Counted from the first letter of the stretch, positions 32,626 to 45,055 are shown. The stretch: 64,000 bases of DNA from Panorpa germanica (GCA_963678705.1 OY783203.1:19078535-19142534); one strand, 5' to 3'. The notes: generated by a model from the sequence alone, not told the origin. Numbers and translations: made by a program.

Positions 32626-33237
32626 TGAAAATGTGCAAAACATATATTAATATGGATGATGCTATTTTGATGTCGAGACTATCACCAGACACCAGATTAA
32701 TTATAAGAAAGATTTAACTACTAAATTGAAGTAGCTATTTAAATGAAAAGAAATTTTTAAGTTTTAAGGAAGCACTTTATTGGGTTTACCCAATGAGTTA
32801 GAAACTTACATAAATAACGAACATGTTAGTTTCATAATCCTAATCGATTTGTAAGTATTGGTCTAATTAACAGTTCGTCGATGTTCGTAGTTTATATTGT
32901 AATTGTAGTATTAATTGTTTCATGTGTAATTTGAATTTATTTCTTATCATCTTCTTGTTTATTATCAACCACGAAAAAGTTTGGACGAAATCGTAATAAA
33001 ATTGGCCGCTATAGATGGCATTTCCATAAGAGCAATCACTAGATCTGAGTTTATCCGAGTCTATGGCAAACCGTGGATATAAGTTGTTAAAAAATGAGAA
33101 TGACGTTATAAGTCTGAGTAACGAACTTTATGACTTCTGCATTATTGCAGAAAATATCTAATAATCAAGATTGTCATTGAAGGATAAGTCTATAAATGAT
33201 TTGGTTTTTCTAAAATATCACTATATTAGTGCAAGTA

Positions 33238-33322
33238 AAATTTAAATAATATGTAATTACTTAAATAATAAATAAATTTAAATAATAAATTACTTAAATA
33301 ATAATAAATTACTTGATAATTT
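33238..33322. repeat. AT-rich tandem repeat
   Basis: About three imperfect units of TTAAATAATAAATTACTTAA. Confidence 0.75.
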
Positions 33323-33394
33323 AGATGTTTTTTATATTTTTCTGATTTCGGACCCGACCCGGACCCGGATCCAACGGGTATTAAAACCCCGGGT

Positions 33395-33566
33395 ATTCAG
33401 AAGCCCTAAACGACATACATTCAATGACGAAGAAATCAAATCTATAGCAGCGAAGCACAAGTTGAGACTTCGAAACCACGAAAGCATCGCCGTGACGCAA
33501 ATGTTGCTTGATAGTAATGACGTTCGAAGACTTCGCAAAACTAAACCCTCGGACCTAGTAATCTAA
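33395..33566 (+). mobile_element. Jockey-type LINE extreme C-terminus
   Basis: The frame reads FNDEEIKSIAAKHKLRLRNH, then SIAVTQMLLDSNDVRRLRKT and KPSDLV before a stop. This fits the last residues of a Jockey-group polymerase (H.N.LA..LLD...RRLKR). It is only about 55 codons, so the call rests on a short block. Confidence 0.6.
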
Positions 33567-33829
33567 TCATGTAGAATTGTTCATTAAATCAATGGTAGAG
33601 CCATACCGTGTAATTATTGAAATGTAAGCTACTAGATAAGTATACATACTTATTTGTAGAATTATAGAAGAAAATAAATTATCTTTTACTACCATTTATA
33701 AATGAATCATTGACAATATTTGATGACAGAATAAACAATGTCTTCGAATCATTATAAAATAAGAAGTCACAATATATGAATCTTCATAAGTGACAGTTAC
33801 AGACGGATACAGACATTATGAACGTGCGA

Positions 33830-34920
33830 ATACCTTGAAGAACAAGAAAATTTAGAAAACAGAACGAACGAAATGCTTAGTCAGAAAGAGCAAGCAGGTA
33901 TTGGGAAAAAAGACTAGAAAATACGGAGGATATGTTTAAAGGAAAAGGATAAATTGAAGTTATCCTATAAGGATAATAGATATCAGAGAACGTGGAAAGT
34001 GTTTTATAGCTATAGGAGATATTGGAAGGTAAAGATTAGGAGATGGTGGAAGTAGAAGAGAAACGAGAAGAACGAGAGGGAGATCGATTTTGATTGTAAG
34101 TTACTGTATATAGATAATGAATATATATTGAATTATATCTTCAATCAATGTTAACTTAGAAAATTGAATGAGAAATGAACGTAAGGAGATTGAAAGGCCA
34201 GACTCGTATAACATAATGAACACAATACAATCCATAAATGATTTATATGAAGACATTTCTTAACGAAGTCAGTTATGTTCCAGAATGAAAAGAAAAAAAC
34301 AGGACAATAAATAAGCTCGTAGCTGGGTTGCATAAGAAACATGAAGAGAGAGGAAGTACTAAAAGAGGCTGTGAAGGGAAGCAGGAGAAAGAAAGAAGAA
34401 GCGAGGAAACAGTTAAACTTCAGTCCAGAAAAATAGGGGATTTGCGGAAAGGAGATAAGGACGAAAGGTGGATGACGGAGATAGAGACAATAATAAAATA
34501 GTAAAGGAAGAGAGTCAAGAAGAAATAGTAAAGTAAGAGAGTCAAGAGGAAATAGTAAAGATAGAGCTTTTATGTCTGTAATAGACATAAGTGGAGAAGT
34601 GAAAACGAAGAGAGAAGGCAGGAAGGATAGTGAAAAGATAATAGAGGATTTGTCGAGAGGAGACAAGGAAGGCAAGAGGTGATAGATGAAGATACAGGCA
34701 ATAAGGAAGGAGAAGCAGGAAACGATGTGAATAAAGGAGGAGTAGGGGACATGAAGAGAGAGGATCAAGAAAAGAAGAAACAGAAAGTACTATTCGAAGT
34801 AGTAACAGTCTAGAATAGTTTAAGTTTAGATTTAACTTTGAATTTATATGAAATGCATTAAGAAATATAATAATGTAGATTGTAAAGCCGAAAGACACAC
34901 AATTAATATAATAAATAATG
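33830..34920 (+). mobile_element. LINE N 3' region, plus orientation
   Basis: The purine-rich strand matches the complement of 54240-54800 over about 600 bp. Shared landmarks are ATGTCTGTAATAGACATAAG / its complement, GAGGATTTGTCGAGAGGAGA, and the 3' end TTGTAAAGCCGAAAGACACA. Long minus-strand frames here (up to 205 codons) are mirror effects of the low-complexity purine strand. Confidence 0.7.
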
Positions 34921-36340
34921 TTCCAGTGTTCCAGATTTTAACCCAGTTAGCCTAATGGTTATATCAAGGGTACCAATTATCTCTAAGAAATACCAAGAAT
35001 ATTAATTTCCCTAACTCGTTAAACACGGTTTATAGTCGTACTAGTATGCTCATATATTTTTTTTCGTATTCGAATTTCATGTAAAATTGTAAAACCTTTA
35101 ATTTCCGGCTAGGATATTACTATTACTCAGGTTATAACCAATAAATCAATAACTATAGAACAGTGATAAGTTTACGTAACATGTCAAGGTTGAATTCATG
35201 GTAACTTTTAACAATAATTTAATTGTTACCTGAACTACAATAAAAATATTTCTAACGTATTTATTTATATTTTTTGTGTATTACTTTTTTATAAGTCATT
35301 TATCCAAATGCAGTGTGATGTGTTGCCAATAGTTAGTGGTAATAAATCAACTGCCTCCAATGTCATTTCGTTTTAAAACCAAATTTTATAAAACCTATAA
35401 ATAAATCAATATAAAAATTGAGACAAATATTCCTGAAGAACCAGTCCAATAAACTAGCCAGCCACATGCATGAGCTTCTGTCACTTCATACACTTGTATG
35501 GTGTGCCCGATGATCCTGTGGGACTCCCAAACATAATACGAGAACAAGCAGGAGTTCGTGTCCGCCCAACACGTGCAGTGGAAGACTGTTGTCGTGCATA
35601 GATTCCCTCCTGATCCCGACTCCCTTCATCATCACCCCAATCACAATCCTTCCCCGATTCCCGATGGTCATTTGTCATGTTGACATAGTTATAGTTGCCT
35701 GTGGCTGAAAGCTTTAACAAAATCGTTTCAATAATTTGCATATACTCGTACTCGTATGTGTCGAATCGAGGAATCGTTGAATGCCCTGTCAACAATCTGG
35801 GACCTACGGCTAGTCTAGAAGCTGGAAGTACTAGCAATGATAGTGTCGTATGAGGAAGAGGCGCTTATTTTATTCATGAGTGTACTTGTGTTATTTGTAT
35901 ACAAGATAGTCAACAGGGGTTGGTTGTAATAAATATATATGTATCACTATTATTTATTTAGGATAAAGACACAGATATATGTAGTATCTGTATGAATAAT
36001 CACAGCTTTTGAAAACTAATTCCACATATGGTAATCGGTATAGAAGTAATCGGGTTGTTTCATTCGTCTATATCACTTTTAGTAATTGAATTGCAAGATA
36101 TAATCTTCGGACCTTTTTACGATATTGTTACAATTTTGGCGGTGTTCGACTATCCTCTCCAACTTCTAACACCAAAGGTTACAAACTTGTAAGTGCGTGT
36201 ATTGTAACTTAAGTTGCACGCGTTGTGAAAATTAAATGAATAGTAATAATTAAAATCAGAACAAATATTTACACTTTATACAGACTTTATTTAATAACAC
36301 AAAACAATTTCAACTATTTTACGACTATTTACAACTTCTG
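34921..36340. other. AT-rich intergenic stretch
   Basis: A 118-codon minus frame at 35481-35837 has no recognisable domain and an overlapping 61-codon frame. I do not call it a gene. Nothing else was recognised. Confidence 0.35.
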
Positions 36341-36344
36341 TTTA

Positions 36345-36610
36345 ATACTTCATTCTCGTCTCGTAAAAGCAAGATGATACGTAACGAGACATTTCTGAAA
36401 ACTATTGATGCGGTACCGAGACCATATACGGCGAGACCCGAGAGTCTCGTTAACGTTATTTCAAAAAAAAATTCAAGAAAAATAAACTAAAAGCATCATA
36501 AAGTTTCAACCTTTTTTTATTACAAAAAAGGTTATGCCGTAAATTTACGAAATATAAAATCTGGTAAACAAACATCTGTTAAACATTTTATTTAATAATT
36601 TTATCTTTTA
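36345..36610 (-). mobile_element. hAT element fragment (52369-53067 family)
   Basis: In inverted orientation it matches 52790-53040. Landmarks are TCTCGTCTCG, CATTTCTGAAAACTATTGA, GAGACCCGAGAGTCTCG, ATCTGGTAAACAAACATCTG and a TTACAAAAAAGGTTA segment. No ends are intact. Confidence 0.7.
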
Positions 36611-36664
36611 CAACATTTTGTAGGCGATCAGAAACGAATGTTTTAAGGAAAAACAAATGAGGAA

Positions 36665-36806
36665 CAACAAGAAAGCGGAGGCCTTTAATTATTCTTCGAA
36701 TAAAAGAAACAATTTTTTTCCGTTAAGTCTTTCAAAAGTTTAGAGCTCTCTATTGTGGAAGCCCCGGGGCAGTAGCCCCGCCTGCCTTCCCTCAAATCCG
36801 GACCTG
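36665..36806 (+). mobile_element. hAT-like MITE end, copy 1
   Basis: It is shared with 59705-59860: TAATTATTCTTCGAATAAAA...GGCCCCGGGGCAGTAGCCCCGC-type core, ending CTCAAATCCGGACCTG. The complement CAGGTCCGGATTTGAGGG resembles a hAT-type terminus. The other end was not located. Confidence 0.5.
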
Positions 36807-36999
36807 CATATATATGATTCAATGATTTATTCCGCGATATTCTTTTTCGCAGTGTAGCACTGTTCTAAGAAAGAGGCGTCTGCTTTTTACAGTGTAATCA
36901 CAAATGCTTTTTAGTCTATTTTGTTCTTTTCTCTCACCACGCGAATTGAATTGCCAATATATATCTATTTAAATAGATAAATTAATTAATAATAGATTG

Positions 37000-38290
37000 G
37001 GTTTAATAGAAAAACCCAAATAATGATATGATATTATATATGATGATATTTTCATATAAAATCTACTATCCCAGATCTGAGAGGAAAAAATCGGGAGTTG
37101 TATTAAAAGTTGTAATAATTTGTATTAAAATAATTATAACAAGTCAGAAAAATAAAGAAAACAATAAAAAATATTTGTTATTTGTTAAACATAAATTTTA
37201 ATTATTACTAATTTCAGGTTATCTGCCTTTATTTTTCGAGTCCTGCAATAAATACATAAAAACTGACTCTGGAAATCAAACCCAGTGTCAACACAGTCGT
37301 GTACGCAGTTCGATAATTCGCAATCTTCCGGGTACCGTATAAAAAGTAGCACCAATGAGTAGCACGGGCTATAAAAGTTGTCCTAAAAGGCTCTTCATCT
37401 CCTGCTTCGAGTTATAAAGAAAATAACAGAAGAGGAATATTTCTTTGTATATTGAAACTGTCTCTTTAATCAAACAATCAATTTACGAGCATTTCAATAT
37501 AAAATTCAGTACACTGAAGCGAGTCTTTAATGACAACGTACTCCTATAGCGTTGTCTTTGCACGGTATTGGGGAGGGGGGGGCTTGTCGTTGTATGAGTA
37601 TTTGCTTTTATTGTAATAAAATCGATAATTTGCTTTTATTATATACAATGTACAATGTTTCACGTTATATTTTGTTTCTGTTTGTTCTTAAAGCAGGCCA
37701 CTACGCCGTGTTATATGTGTTATTCATATCACGTAAATTTGATGATACTAAAAACCATGTCATAAAAATGCAAATATTACATGGGATATCATATCACAGT
37801 TACTTAAAGTAAATTGCACACAAAAATGAGATATACGGGTAAACAACGTTTTAAGTAAACCATTATACGTCGGCTCGGCTCGATTCGGTTCGGCTCTAAA
37901 AGTGTAATCTAGGTTGAAGATTATTTTACACTGCAATTTAAATATGAAACTAAACACTCTTAAAAAGATTGGTGTTAAAGTATAGGTGACGTAATTGTGA
38001 AGTTCACGTCAAACTGCAGATTCAGGGTCGTATTTATAGATCAGTTGCTGTTATCTTGCTGTCATTTAAAGTATTCATATAGTTGGAGATCATTAGAAAT
38101 GTGTCTCTAAATTACATAATACGTCAAGTTAACCAAACAGCTGGTAAATAAACTTTTTGGACTAATTTGGTTTTGATTCATTACTAATTTTCAGTAAAGT
38201 GCTCTACTTCCCAGAGAACTGCTCAATAACTATCAGATATACCACAAATTGTAGTACACACGACTTACTTGTAGGGAATTAAATCCTCTA
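37000..38290. other. AT-rich intergenic stretch, nothing recognised
   Basis: Only chance ORFs of up to 86 codons. A short tandem of CGGCTCGATTCGGTTCGGCT lies at about 37869-37895. Confidence 0.4.
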
Positions 38291-38291
38291 T

Positions 38292-38930
38292 AATGGGCTA
38301 GTGTCCTTACTTTTTTGTGGTCCATTTTTAAATTGTTGATTGAAATTGATCTTAATAAATGTGTATTGACGTGTCTATTTTATTAAATATCTAAATATTG
38401 ACGGAGATATAGCAATTAAAAGTTTGAATTGTAGTTTTAGCGCTAGAATTGGTCGGCCATATTTGTATGACGTGAAATGTATTTTAACGTCAGTTATTTG
38501 TTGAGTAGATCAGTGCTGTGGTAATGTTTTGTAGCTGTTGGTAATCAAATAATCAAGTCAAGTCAAAGAATAATAAGTTTTTATTTTATTTAACCCTGCT
38601 AAGGCAGACATAATATTGAAATTTTATTGTTCCTTGAAATAGCTGTAAATAAAATTTGATATTTTGATATATAAATACATATAGCAGAGATTTATGAGCT
38701 GTAAGGTTGGTAACCTTACACAAGGATTGTGATGCCACATGCACTTGGAATGTGTACAACGTTGAATCCCTTTAATAATTATAGAGACAAAATGACTTTT
38801 TTGATTGTTAACATCTCTAAACATATAAGGAGTTATTAAAAAATTATTGAACATTTGAGGTTCTAGTAACCTACTTTATCAATATATAATACACTTTTAT
38901 AGAAATTAAGACATAGGACACAAGCCCATT
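38292..38930 (-). mobile_element. MITE family A, copy 2
   Basis: The full-length inverted copy starts AATGGGCTAGTGTCC and ends ACACAAGCCCATT. TA adjoins both ends. Confidence 0.85.
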
Positions 38931-39100
38931 AAATTAATAATAACTATTTTTAACTTAAAATTCACCAGCAATGAGATTTTACAAAAAGAAAAACCTTTTT
39001 TAGCCGTCAATAGTCAGAATCAACGCACCAAAATTACTCCGAAAAGTTAGTTTATCACCTTTTCTGCCAATTTGCCTCATTCTCGATTTTGTGCTTAGAC

Positions 39101-39260
39101 CAGTAACGGATCTACGATTTTTTCAAACCGGGGCAAGAACTTGACACTGGCGCACCCCCTTTATTTCGATTTTTGAAAAATTTTCCTTTTTCATTTGCGA
39201 AGAAAAAGGCAAGGAAAGTAACATAGTAGTTCTGACAAGTAACGGGTCTTTGCCTTAAAA
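39101..39260 (+). mobile_element. Possible hAT-like MITE end
   Basis: CAGTAACGGATCTACG resembles the CAGTAACGTAGC terminus of MITE B at 46247. The opposite end was not found, so this is weak. Confidence 0.3.
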
Positions 39261-39367
39261 GCAAACTAAAACTAAACAATTTTTTTGCGGACACAATGTT
39301 TTTCTAATAAATGAATTTGAAGAATCGATAAATTGCCCACCCGGTGCAAAGATTCGGAACCGGCTTA

Positions 39368-40213
39368 GGCCTGTCGCACATTGCAAGCGTATTTCAGCGA
39401 ATTTTGACTGGACGTATACGCGGCACTACGCTTTACCTATCCGAACCCTGTAAATGTAATGAACCCTCGTACACTGCAAACGACAAACCCGTCCGAATAC
39501 GGGCGTTGCGTAGCTCTCATACTGGAAGAGTATATCTGCTAATTTTAACCAGACGAATACATGGAAGGAAGCAAACAAATACACTGGATGGGATATGAAA
39601 GAGAATGTGGTGTATCAATAAAATTAAAGTACAAGTTACAGGACCACAGTTGTTTCACACAATTCCAATAGGATTTTTAAGGTGAAAATTGAAATGACAA
39701 CAAGACGCCTGATATAATGCAACACTTTATACTGGTGTGATAAATATACATTAGATTGCTAATTATTTTTTGCAATGTCAACTAAATACTCAAATAAATG
39801 TTTACGTAACATTTTACAATAAACTATTTTGGCAAGGCCTATACGCGGTACTACGCTTTACCTATCCAAACCATGTAAATGAAATGAACTCGCACACTGC
39901 AAGCGGCAAAACCGTCAGAATACGGGCGTTACGTAGGTAATAATAGTGGAAGCGTATACGTCGGAAAAGTAAAAGTTTGGTCTCATGATAAATTATGTCA
40001 GTGCAAAACAACTCACAAGTTTGTATAATACACAAGCTTGTTTTGAACTACTGTCGTATCGGTACATGGTATGCATGTATTGTGGCACAACACATGCAAA
40101 GAACACAGAAATCGGCTTGCTTTGAAAGTTTTAGCCAGTGATCCAAGTCGCCGATTTACGTCCGAATTCGCCTTCGTATTTAGCGTATTTAAGCGCTTGC
40201 AGTGTGCGACAGG
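39368..40213 (+). mobile_element. TIR DNA element, possibly PIF/Harbinger-like
   Basis: GCCTGTCGCACATTGCAAGC on the left is matched by the complement of GCTTGCAGTGTGCGACAGGC on the right, about 20 bp with one mismatch. TTA stands just outside both ends, as Harbinger-type target duplications do. Inside, 39405-39500 is repeated directly at 39838-39935 (TACGCGGCACTACGCTTTAC versus TACGCGGTACTACGCTTTAC). No transposase ORF. Confidence 0.55.
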
Positions 40214-41600
40214 CATTAGACTTATATGAACTATGTATCAATGGCATTTTTCTTTTTTGTGCGGCTTATATACTTTCTTCTCAAATATTTCCTACTTTAT
40301 ATGCTCTTCAATGTAAAGATCTCCCTTCAATGGAATTGTGTTTTATTTTCAATCATCTGTAACGTTCTGCATTTTCTGAATGGAAATAGGAACATAGCTT
40401 TAAATATATAATGTTTTCTGGTGAAGAATATCGCATCGATATTTATCTTTCATAAGGAAACACTCGAAACGTTATCAAAATATTTTATGCGCGATTTCAA
40501 TTGCACATTCACAGCGAACTCCTCTTGTTTTATCCCTTCATTTTATAGTTTCTTTTTCGATGGTATCAAAATAAATACAGATGTAATAAAAGCGTAATAA
40601 AGTGAAATAGAATACCAGTATCAGTAAAGAATCAAGTACCAATAAGTGGAATCTCTAAAAATATGCAGTAGTCATAAATTTTATTGTCTGGTGTACTAAA
40701 AAACTCCTATACGAGTAGACGGCAATCCCCTCTCCCCCTATTCTCTTATTCGCTTGTAACAACACTTGAGATTTGATAATAATTTTTATAGATTTCTAGA
40801 ATGTTTATTTACAATTGAATATTGGAACTCGAATAAATATCTGGTAGCGAAATGGTTAAATTGGTTATAAAATAGGAATTACTAAGTTATTCATGATTTA
40901 TTTTATAATCCATGAAAATATTATTTAACATGAAGTTTATGAATATAGTGGGTACATCTTCTTGAAGGAGCTCTATTTTGTTTATTAGATTAAAGTTTTA
41001 AATAAAATATTTTCGTTGACATTATTTCTGGAATGTTATATCGGTGTTTTACATTATGTTGCTTGGTTAACTTATGTTTAGCGTTAAATTGTTAACATAT
41101 CCTAGTTGTTTGCGAATTTCTTTAATTTTAAGATTTAAATATTAAATGATAACCAACCGCCATCTAGTTGTCTAACTTAAGCAACTAAGTCCGTAGTTAT
41201 AGACGTTACCAAGGCAAACATACTGCATTGCGTAAAATACCGTAGGTCGAAACTTGTTGTCTACTGAACCCGTAAGGGACGCTTGCATCATGGTCGCCAT
41301 CTAAATCAGCCCTTACTTCTTTGACATCGACGCAACCGGTTGCTCTCTACATTTTAAGAGTCTAAATTAGCAACATATAGACATTGTTATTTGTATACGT
41401 ACTTTTTATATTTATTTCAAATAAATAGTGTGTTTCTCTGTGAATTCTTAATAAAAATACAGTCCACTACTAAATGTAAATTACAAACATCAGATTTGCA
41501 TAAACACTTGGTTTTTCGTGTTTTAATCGACAAGAAACAATCAAGACAACGCTTAACATTGTGATTTTGAGTTACATCGAGAATCACGACATTTTGCTCT
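40214..41600. other. AT-rich intergenic stretch, nothing recognised
   Basis: No gene or repeat boundary was recognised. Confidence 0.4.
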
Positions 41601-41752
41601 AACACTAGTAAATCTTTTTGTAGTCACTTTTGTTTGTCATAAAAGAGTTCATTTACAGTTCAGTTTCTCACAGTCGTTCTTATGAAATGTGTATTTTATC
41701 AGCTACAAATGGCGAAACCACTCCTTCTCTCGGAATGCAAATGAAGATAAAG

Positions 41753-42710
41753 ACGACACAGTTGGGCGATAGCATTGATGCATGACTCTGACTACTGTGT
41801 CCCCGGGTTCGATCCCCGGCCAGAGTTATATTTTCTGGGTTTGGTAAAATCAGATTTAATTGGTTGTGTGCAACCATAGAAATGAATATGGAAAAAAATG
41901 ATTATAAAAAGAAAAAAATCGAGAAGGAAAATAGAAAAAGGAAGAGTAATGGGAAAGAATACTACCTGTGCTGCTGTATGCTAGCGAAACCTGGACATTA
42001 AACCCCAGACACCCAGCGAGCTCTGGAAACTTGTGAAAGAAAAGTATTAAGAACTATATTCGGGCCTGTTAAAGAACAAGGGTGCTGGCGAACCAGATAT
42101 AATTTTGAATTATATGGACTTTATAAACAACCTCAAGTTACACAGGTCATCCGAAGCAACAGGCTGAGATGGCTTGGCCACGTCTGGAGATCCCCTTAAA
42201 ACAATGTTACTAGATTATATATACACTTTTAACAACCCTACGGGATCCCGTACCCGAGGACGACCACCAACAAGATGGCTGGACGACACTGTAGAGGACA
42301 TCAAAATTTTGAAACTAAAAAACTGGCAAAGAGTTGCTTTGGACCGATTGAGTTGGAAGAAGCGTGCTGTTGAGGCAGCTAAGACCTGTAACAGGTTGTT
42401 ACGCTCTTAAAGAAGAAAGGGAAAGAAGATGAAAAAAAGAACATTGGATGGAATGGGGGACATCATAGTTGAGGCGATTCCTGTGTCATATCGCTATGCT
42501 GAAATAGAAAAAGGATGAGGATGTTGAACGTTGTATGAGGAGGTGATTGGAGAAGCACCGATGGGGGAATCGGAAATGGAATAATAAAAGAAGCTGATGC
42601 ATAAAAAAAGAGTTATTATATATTGTATAATATAAAATGTAGTATTGATTTTAAAAGTGCTAATAACTACCAATAGTTGATGCAGTTAAAAATCAATATT
42701 AAAAAAAAAA
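41753..42710 (+). mobile_element. tRNA-headed retroposon, family C, with poly(A) and 12 bp target duplication
   Basis: It starts ACGACACAGTTGGGCGATAG and has a perfect B box GGGTTCGATCCCCGG (about 41814). It shares GATTTAATTGGTTGTGTGCA with the copy at 3065-3670. It ends with the stem-loop tail GTGCTAATAACT...TAGTTGATGCAG and a poly(A) at 42700-42710. ATGAAGATAAAG flanks it at 41741-41752 and 42711-42722. An RTE fragment is nested inside. Confidence 0.85.
41960..42418 (+). mobile_element. RTE-clade LINE C-terminal fragment, nested
   Basis: Translation in changing frames gives LLYASETWTL, ELYGLYKQPQVTQVIRSNRL followed by RWLGHVWR, then GSRTRGRPPTRWLDDTVEDI, KNWQRVALDRLSWKKRAVEA and a stop. 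This is the typical post-RT tail of RTE elements. GGGAAAGAA flanks it (41951-41959 and 42419-42427), consistent with its own target duplication inside the family C retroposon. Confidence 0.85.
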
Positions 42711-43161
42711 ATGAAGATAAAGTTAATGTGATATATAATTGAAGTGCAATAGTGATAGAAACGTTCCAAAAAGGGACACTTCATCGAATTGTTTACTGAG
42801 ATACTTTTTTCTTTGAGCCATGAAGATATAGAACCGATGCAATTAAATCAAGTAAGTAATGCAGTGCAATAACCGACGTAACCACATTTTGACGTTATTA
42901 GGAAATGCGTGCTGTATGATATATTAGCCCGTCCGGTTAAAACCGCATGTGCAGTAAATCTTGTCAATCAAATACACCCAGAAGAATATTTAACAAATTA
43001 TACCGCAATTTATTTGCACAGGTAGAATATAACCTTTATAATCCTACAACCTCAAGCATGATATTCATTATTGAAACCGTGTGCGACAGTAACGCCAAAT
43101 ATTTAGAAACTAAAGGAGGCTCTCTTCATATTACAGGACTACAGTTAAATGTAATGTTATT

Positions 43162-43876
43162 TTTTTTTTTAATATTTATTTTATTTGTGCATCAACTCTT
43201 AAAAGTTATTAGCACTTAAAAACCATATATACATTTACAAACATTTACAATACATCATACGTAATTCATAATTCATAATTTACAACTTATAAATATATTT
43301 AAAATAAAGAAATTAAGTTTGTTTTGTTTATAAACTCAATAAGGTTTTCCAGATTTTCTTTGCTTTACATTCTTGTCTGAGCGACGAGTATCTTGAGCAA
43401 TGGAAAATAATATGCTTTACCGTTAGTTGGTTATTGCATTGTTCACATATTGGTTGTGGTTCTCTTTTGAATAAGTATGTATGCGTATAATTTGTATGGC
43501 CTATCATGAGTCTACAAATTACTACTTCCAGCCTTCTATTTATTCCGTCCGGTAACACTTGTTTCCAAATTGATGGCTTCACTTCCCTTAATTTGTTATC
43601 ACTTTCTTCACTCACATTCTTTTTGCCATGAACAATTTATTATATTTTTGATTTTGTTCTTTAGATCTGAACATGTAATTGTTGTTTCTTCTGGAATACG
43701 TCCTGAATGGATTCCTTCTTTAACATAATTATCAACTGGTTCATTTCGTGTGATACCGGTGTGAGAGGGAATCCATAAAAATTGAGTTTTTATTTGCTTG
43801 ATGTGGAGGTTGTCAATGAGACGGTGAATGGTTTGAACAATTGGGTGGTTGGTATATAGGGTTTCTATGGCCTATG
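43162..43876 (-). mobile_element. LINE with RNase H and C-terminal Cys/His region, 5'-truncated
   Basis: On the minus strand the RNase H signature FLWIPSHTGITRNEPVDNYV is at about 43800-43740. After a frame change comes VICRLMIGHTNYTHTYLFKR, then CEQCNNQLTVKHIIFHC (CxxC...H....C), as at the end of I/Jockey/R1-group polymerases. The 3' UTR carries the stem-loop tail GTGCTAATAACT...AGTTGATGCAC and a poly(A) (poly-T at 43161-43170). GTAATGTTATT at 43151-43161 and 43877-43887 is its target duplication. Confidence 0.9.
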
Positions 43877-43904
43877 GTAATGTTATTGTCAATGTTTTAT
43901 ATAT

Positions 43905-44640
43905 TATTATTTATTTATTGTTTTTGCCATTGGGCACTACAATCTTCTGCCTTAAATCATTAAATTACATATAATTGTGCTTAATTACAATATAGATATA
44001 ATAAGGATCACATTATTATATCTAAACAATCTCACTCCTTCCAAAAGAAAAAAAGAAAAAAAAGCAAAACATGTAAATTTAAACCTCTACTATTTCACTC
44101 TTTCTGCTTCAACTCTGCTATTCCTTCTCTTTCCTTGCTCCTTTTCTCTATCCCCGCCATCCACCCTTCACTACCTCCCCTTAATAACTGCACAATATTC
44201 TTTTCGCTTTTTACATTTTTCTCACATGAAAACTTAATGTGCTCCAGCGTTTCTATCTCCGTTCCGCATACCCTACATATCCTTATCCTCTCTATTTGCC
44301 CAGTATCTGTTTTCTCTCTCTTTATTTTCTAATCTGAATCTTGCGATTTTTCTCATGTTTCTTGTGTCTTTTTCTCTTATACATTCTCTCTCTTCCAAAT
44401 CCTCTTGTATCTTTAATTATATTTGCTCTTCTCAATTTATTCCTTTCTTTCCTGTTGCTGTATCTCTTTGTCTCTGCTCCTTAGCTCCTCTTCCACCTTG
44501 TGTCTTCCTCTCTTCTTCTCTCTGTCTCTTCTGTCGCCATTCCGTTCCTTTCAAAATACTTCTTTCTGTATACTTATACTTTTCTCTCTACTTATACATA
44601 CTTCTTTCCTTCCACTTCGATTCTTTTCGATGTTTTATCC
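43905..44640 (-). mobile_element. LINE N fragment
   Basis: A pyrimidine-rich plus strand with CTTAATGTGCTCCAGCGTTT, CGCATACCCTACATATCCTT and TCTGAATCTTGCGATTTTTC, the complement of the N C-terminal Cys/His region (EIETLEH and RFRLGN segments). It is low-complexity, and the long plus-strand frames here are shadows. Confidence 0.6.
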
Positions 44641-45055
44641 AATGAAACCAATGCGTTTGATGCGTACAGTGCTCATCATTTCAAGTGTTAAAAGAAAAGC
44701 ACAATATCGTTCACCCAGGACTGAGGTCCTAGGAAGCCATGCAAAATATAATTTAAGACAACATCGTACACCTTTAAAATATGCTTTCAGCGGGGTGAAG
44801 AAGTCAATCGTGAATCTATCATTCTTTGATTCTTATTAACAACTGTTACGTGTAGCTATTACATTTTGATAGTTTTTTTCGATGTGATTTCTTTAATTAC
44901 TTTGTCTTTATTTGATTTATAATTTTAACAGGTTATTGGCCCAGATTAAATAATATATATAAAGTGACAATTGAACCAAAAAGGAACAATTACACCAAGT
45001 AAGTGGATGCCAAATGGTGCTCTTTCATAAAGGCATCCTATGTCTAAATAATTAT

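Larger units (their letters stand above)
41610..42800 (+). mobile_element. MITE family L, copy 4, split by a retroposon
   Basis: Bases 41610-41752 and 42711-42800 together match the uninterrupted L copies (4290-4520 and 50190-50405). The intervening 41753-42710 is a retroposon insertion. Confidence 0.8.

Noticed and set aside
34151-34768. 205-codon minus-strand ORF resembling a membrane protein
   Set aside because: Same composition shadow on the plus-oriented N copy; it aligns with the shadow at 54372.
35481-35837. 118-codon minus ORF
   Set aside because: No domain, no signal of conservation visible, and overlapping frames are also open. Kept only as a note.
44355-44839. Overlapping 96- and 138-codon plus ORFs
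   Set aside because: Mostly pyrimidine-strand shadow of an N fragment. The last ~50 codons beyond 44640 (HAKYNLRQHRTPLKYAF) are outside N but match nothing I recognise.
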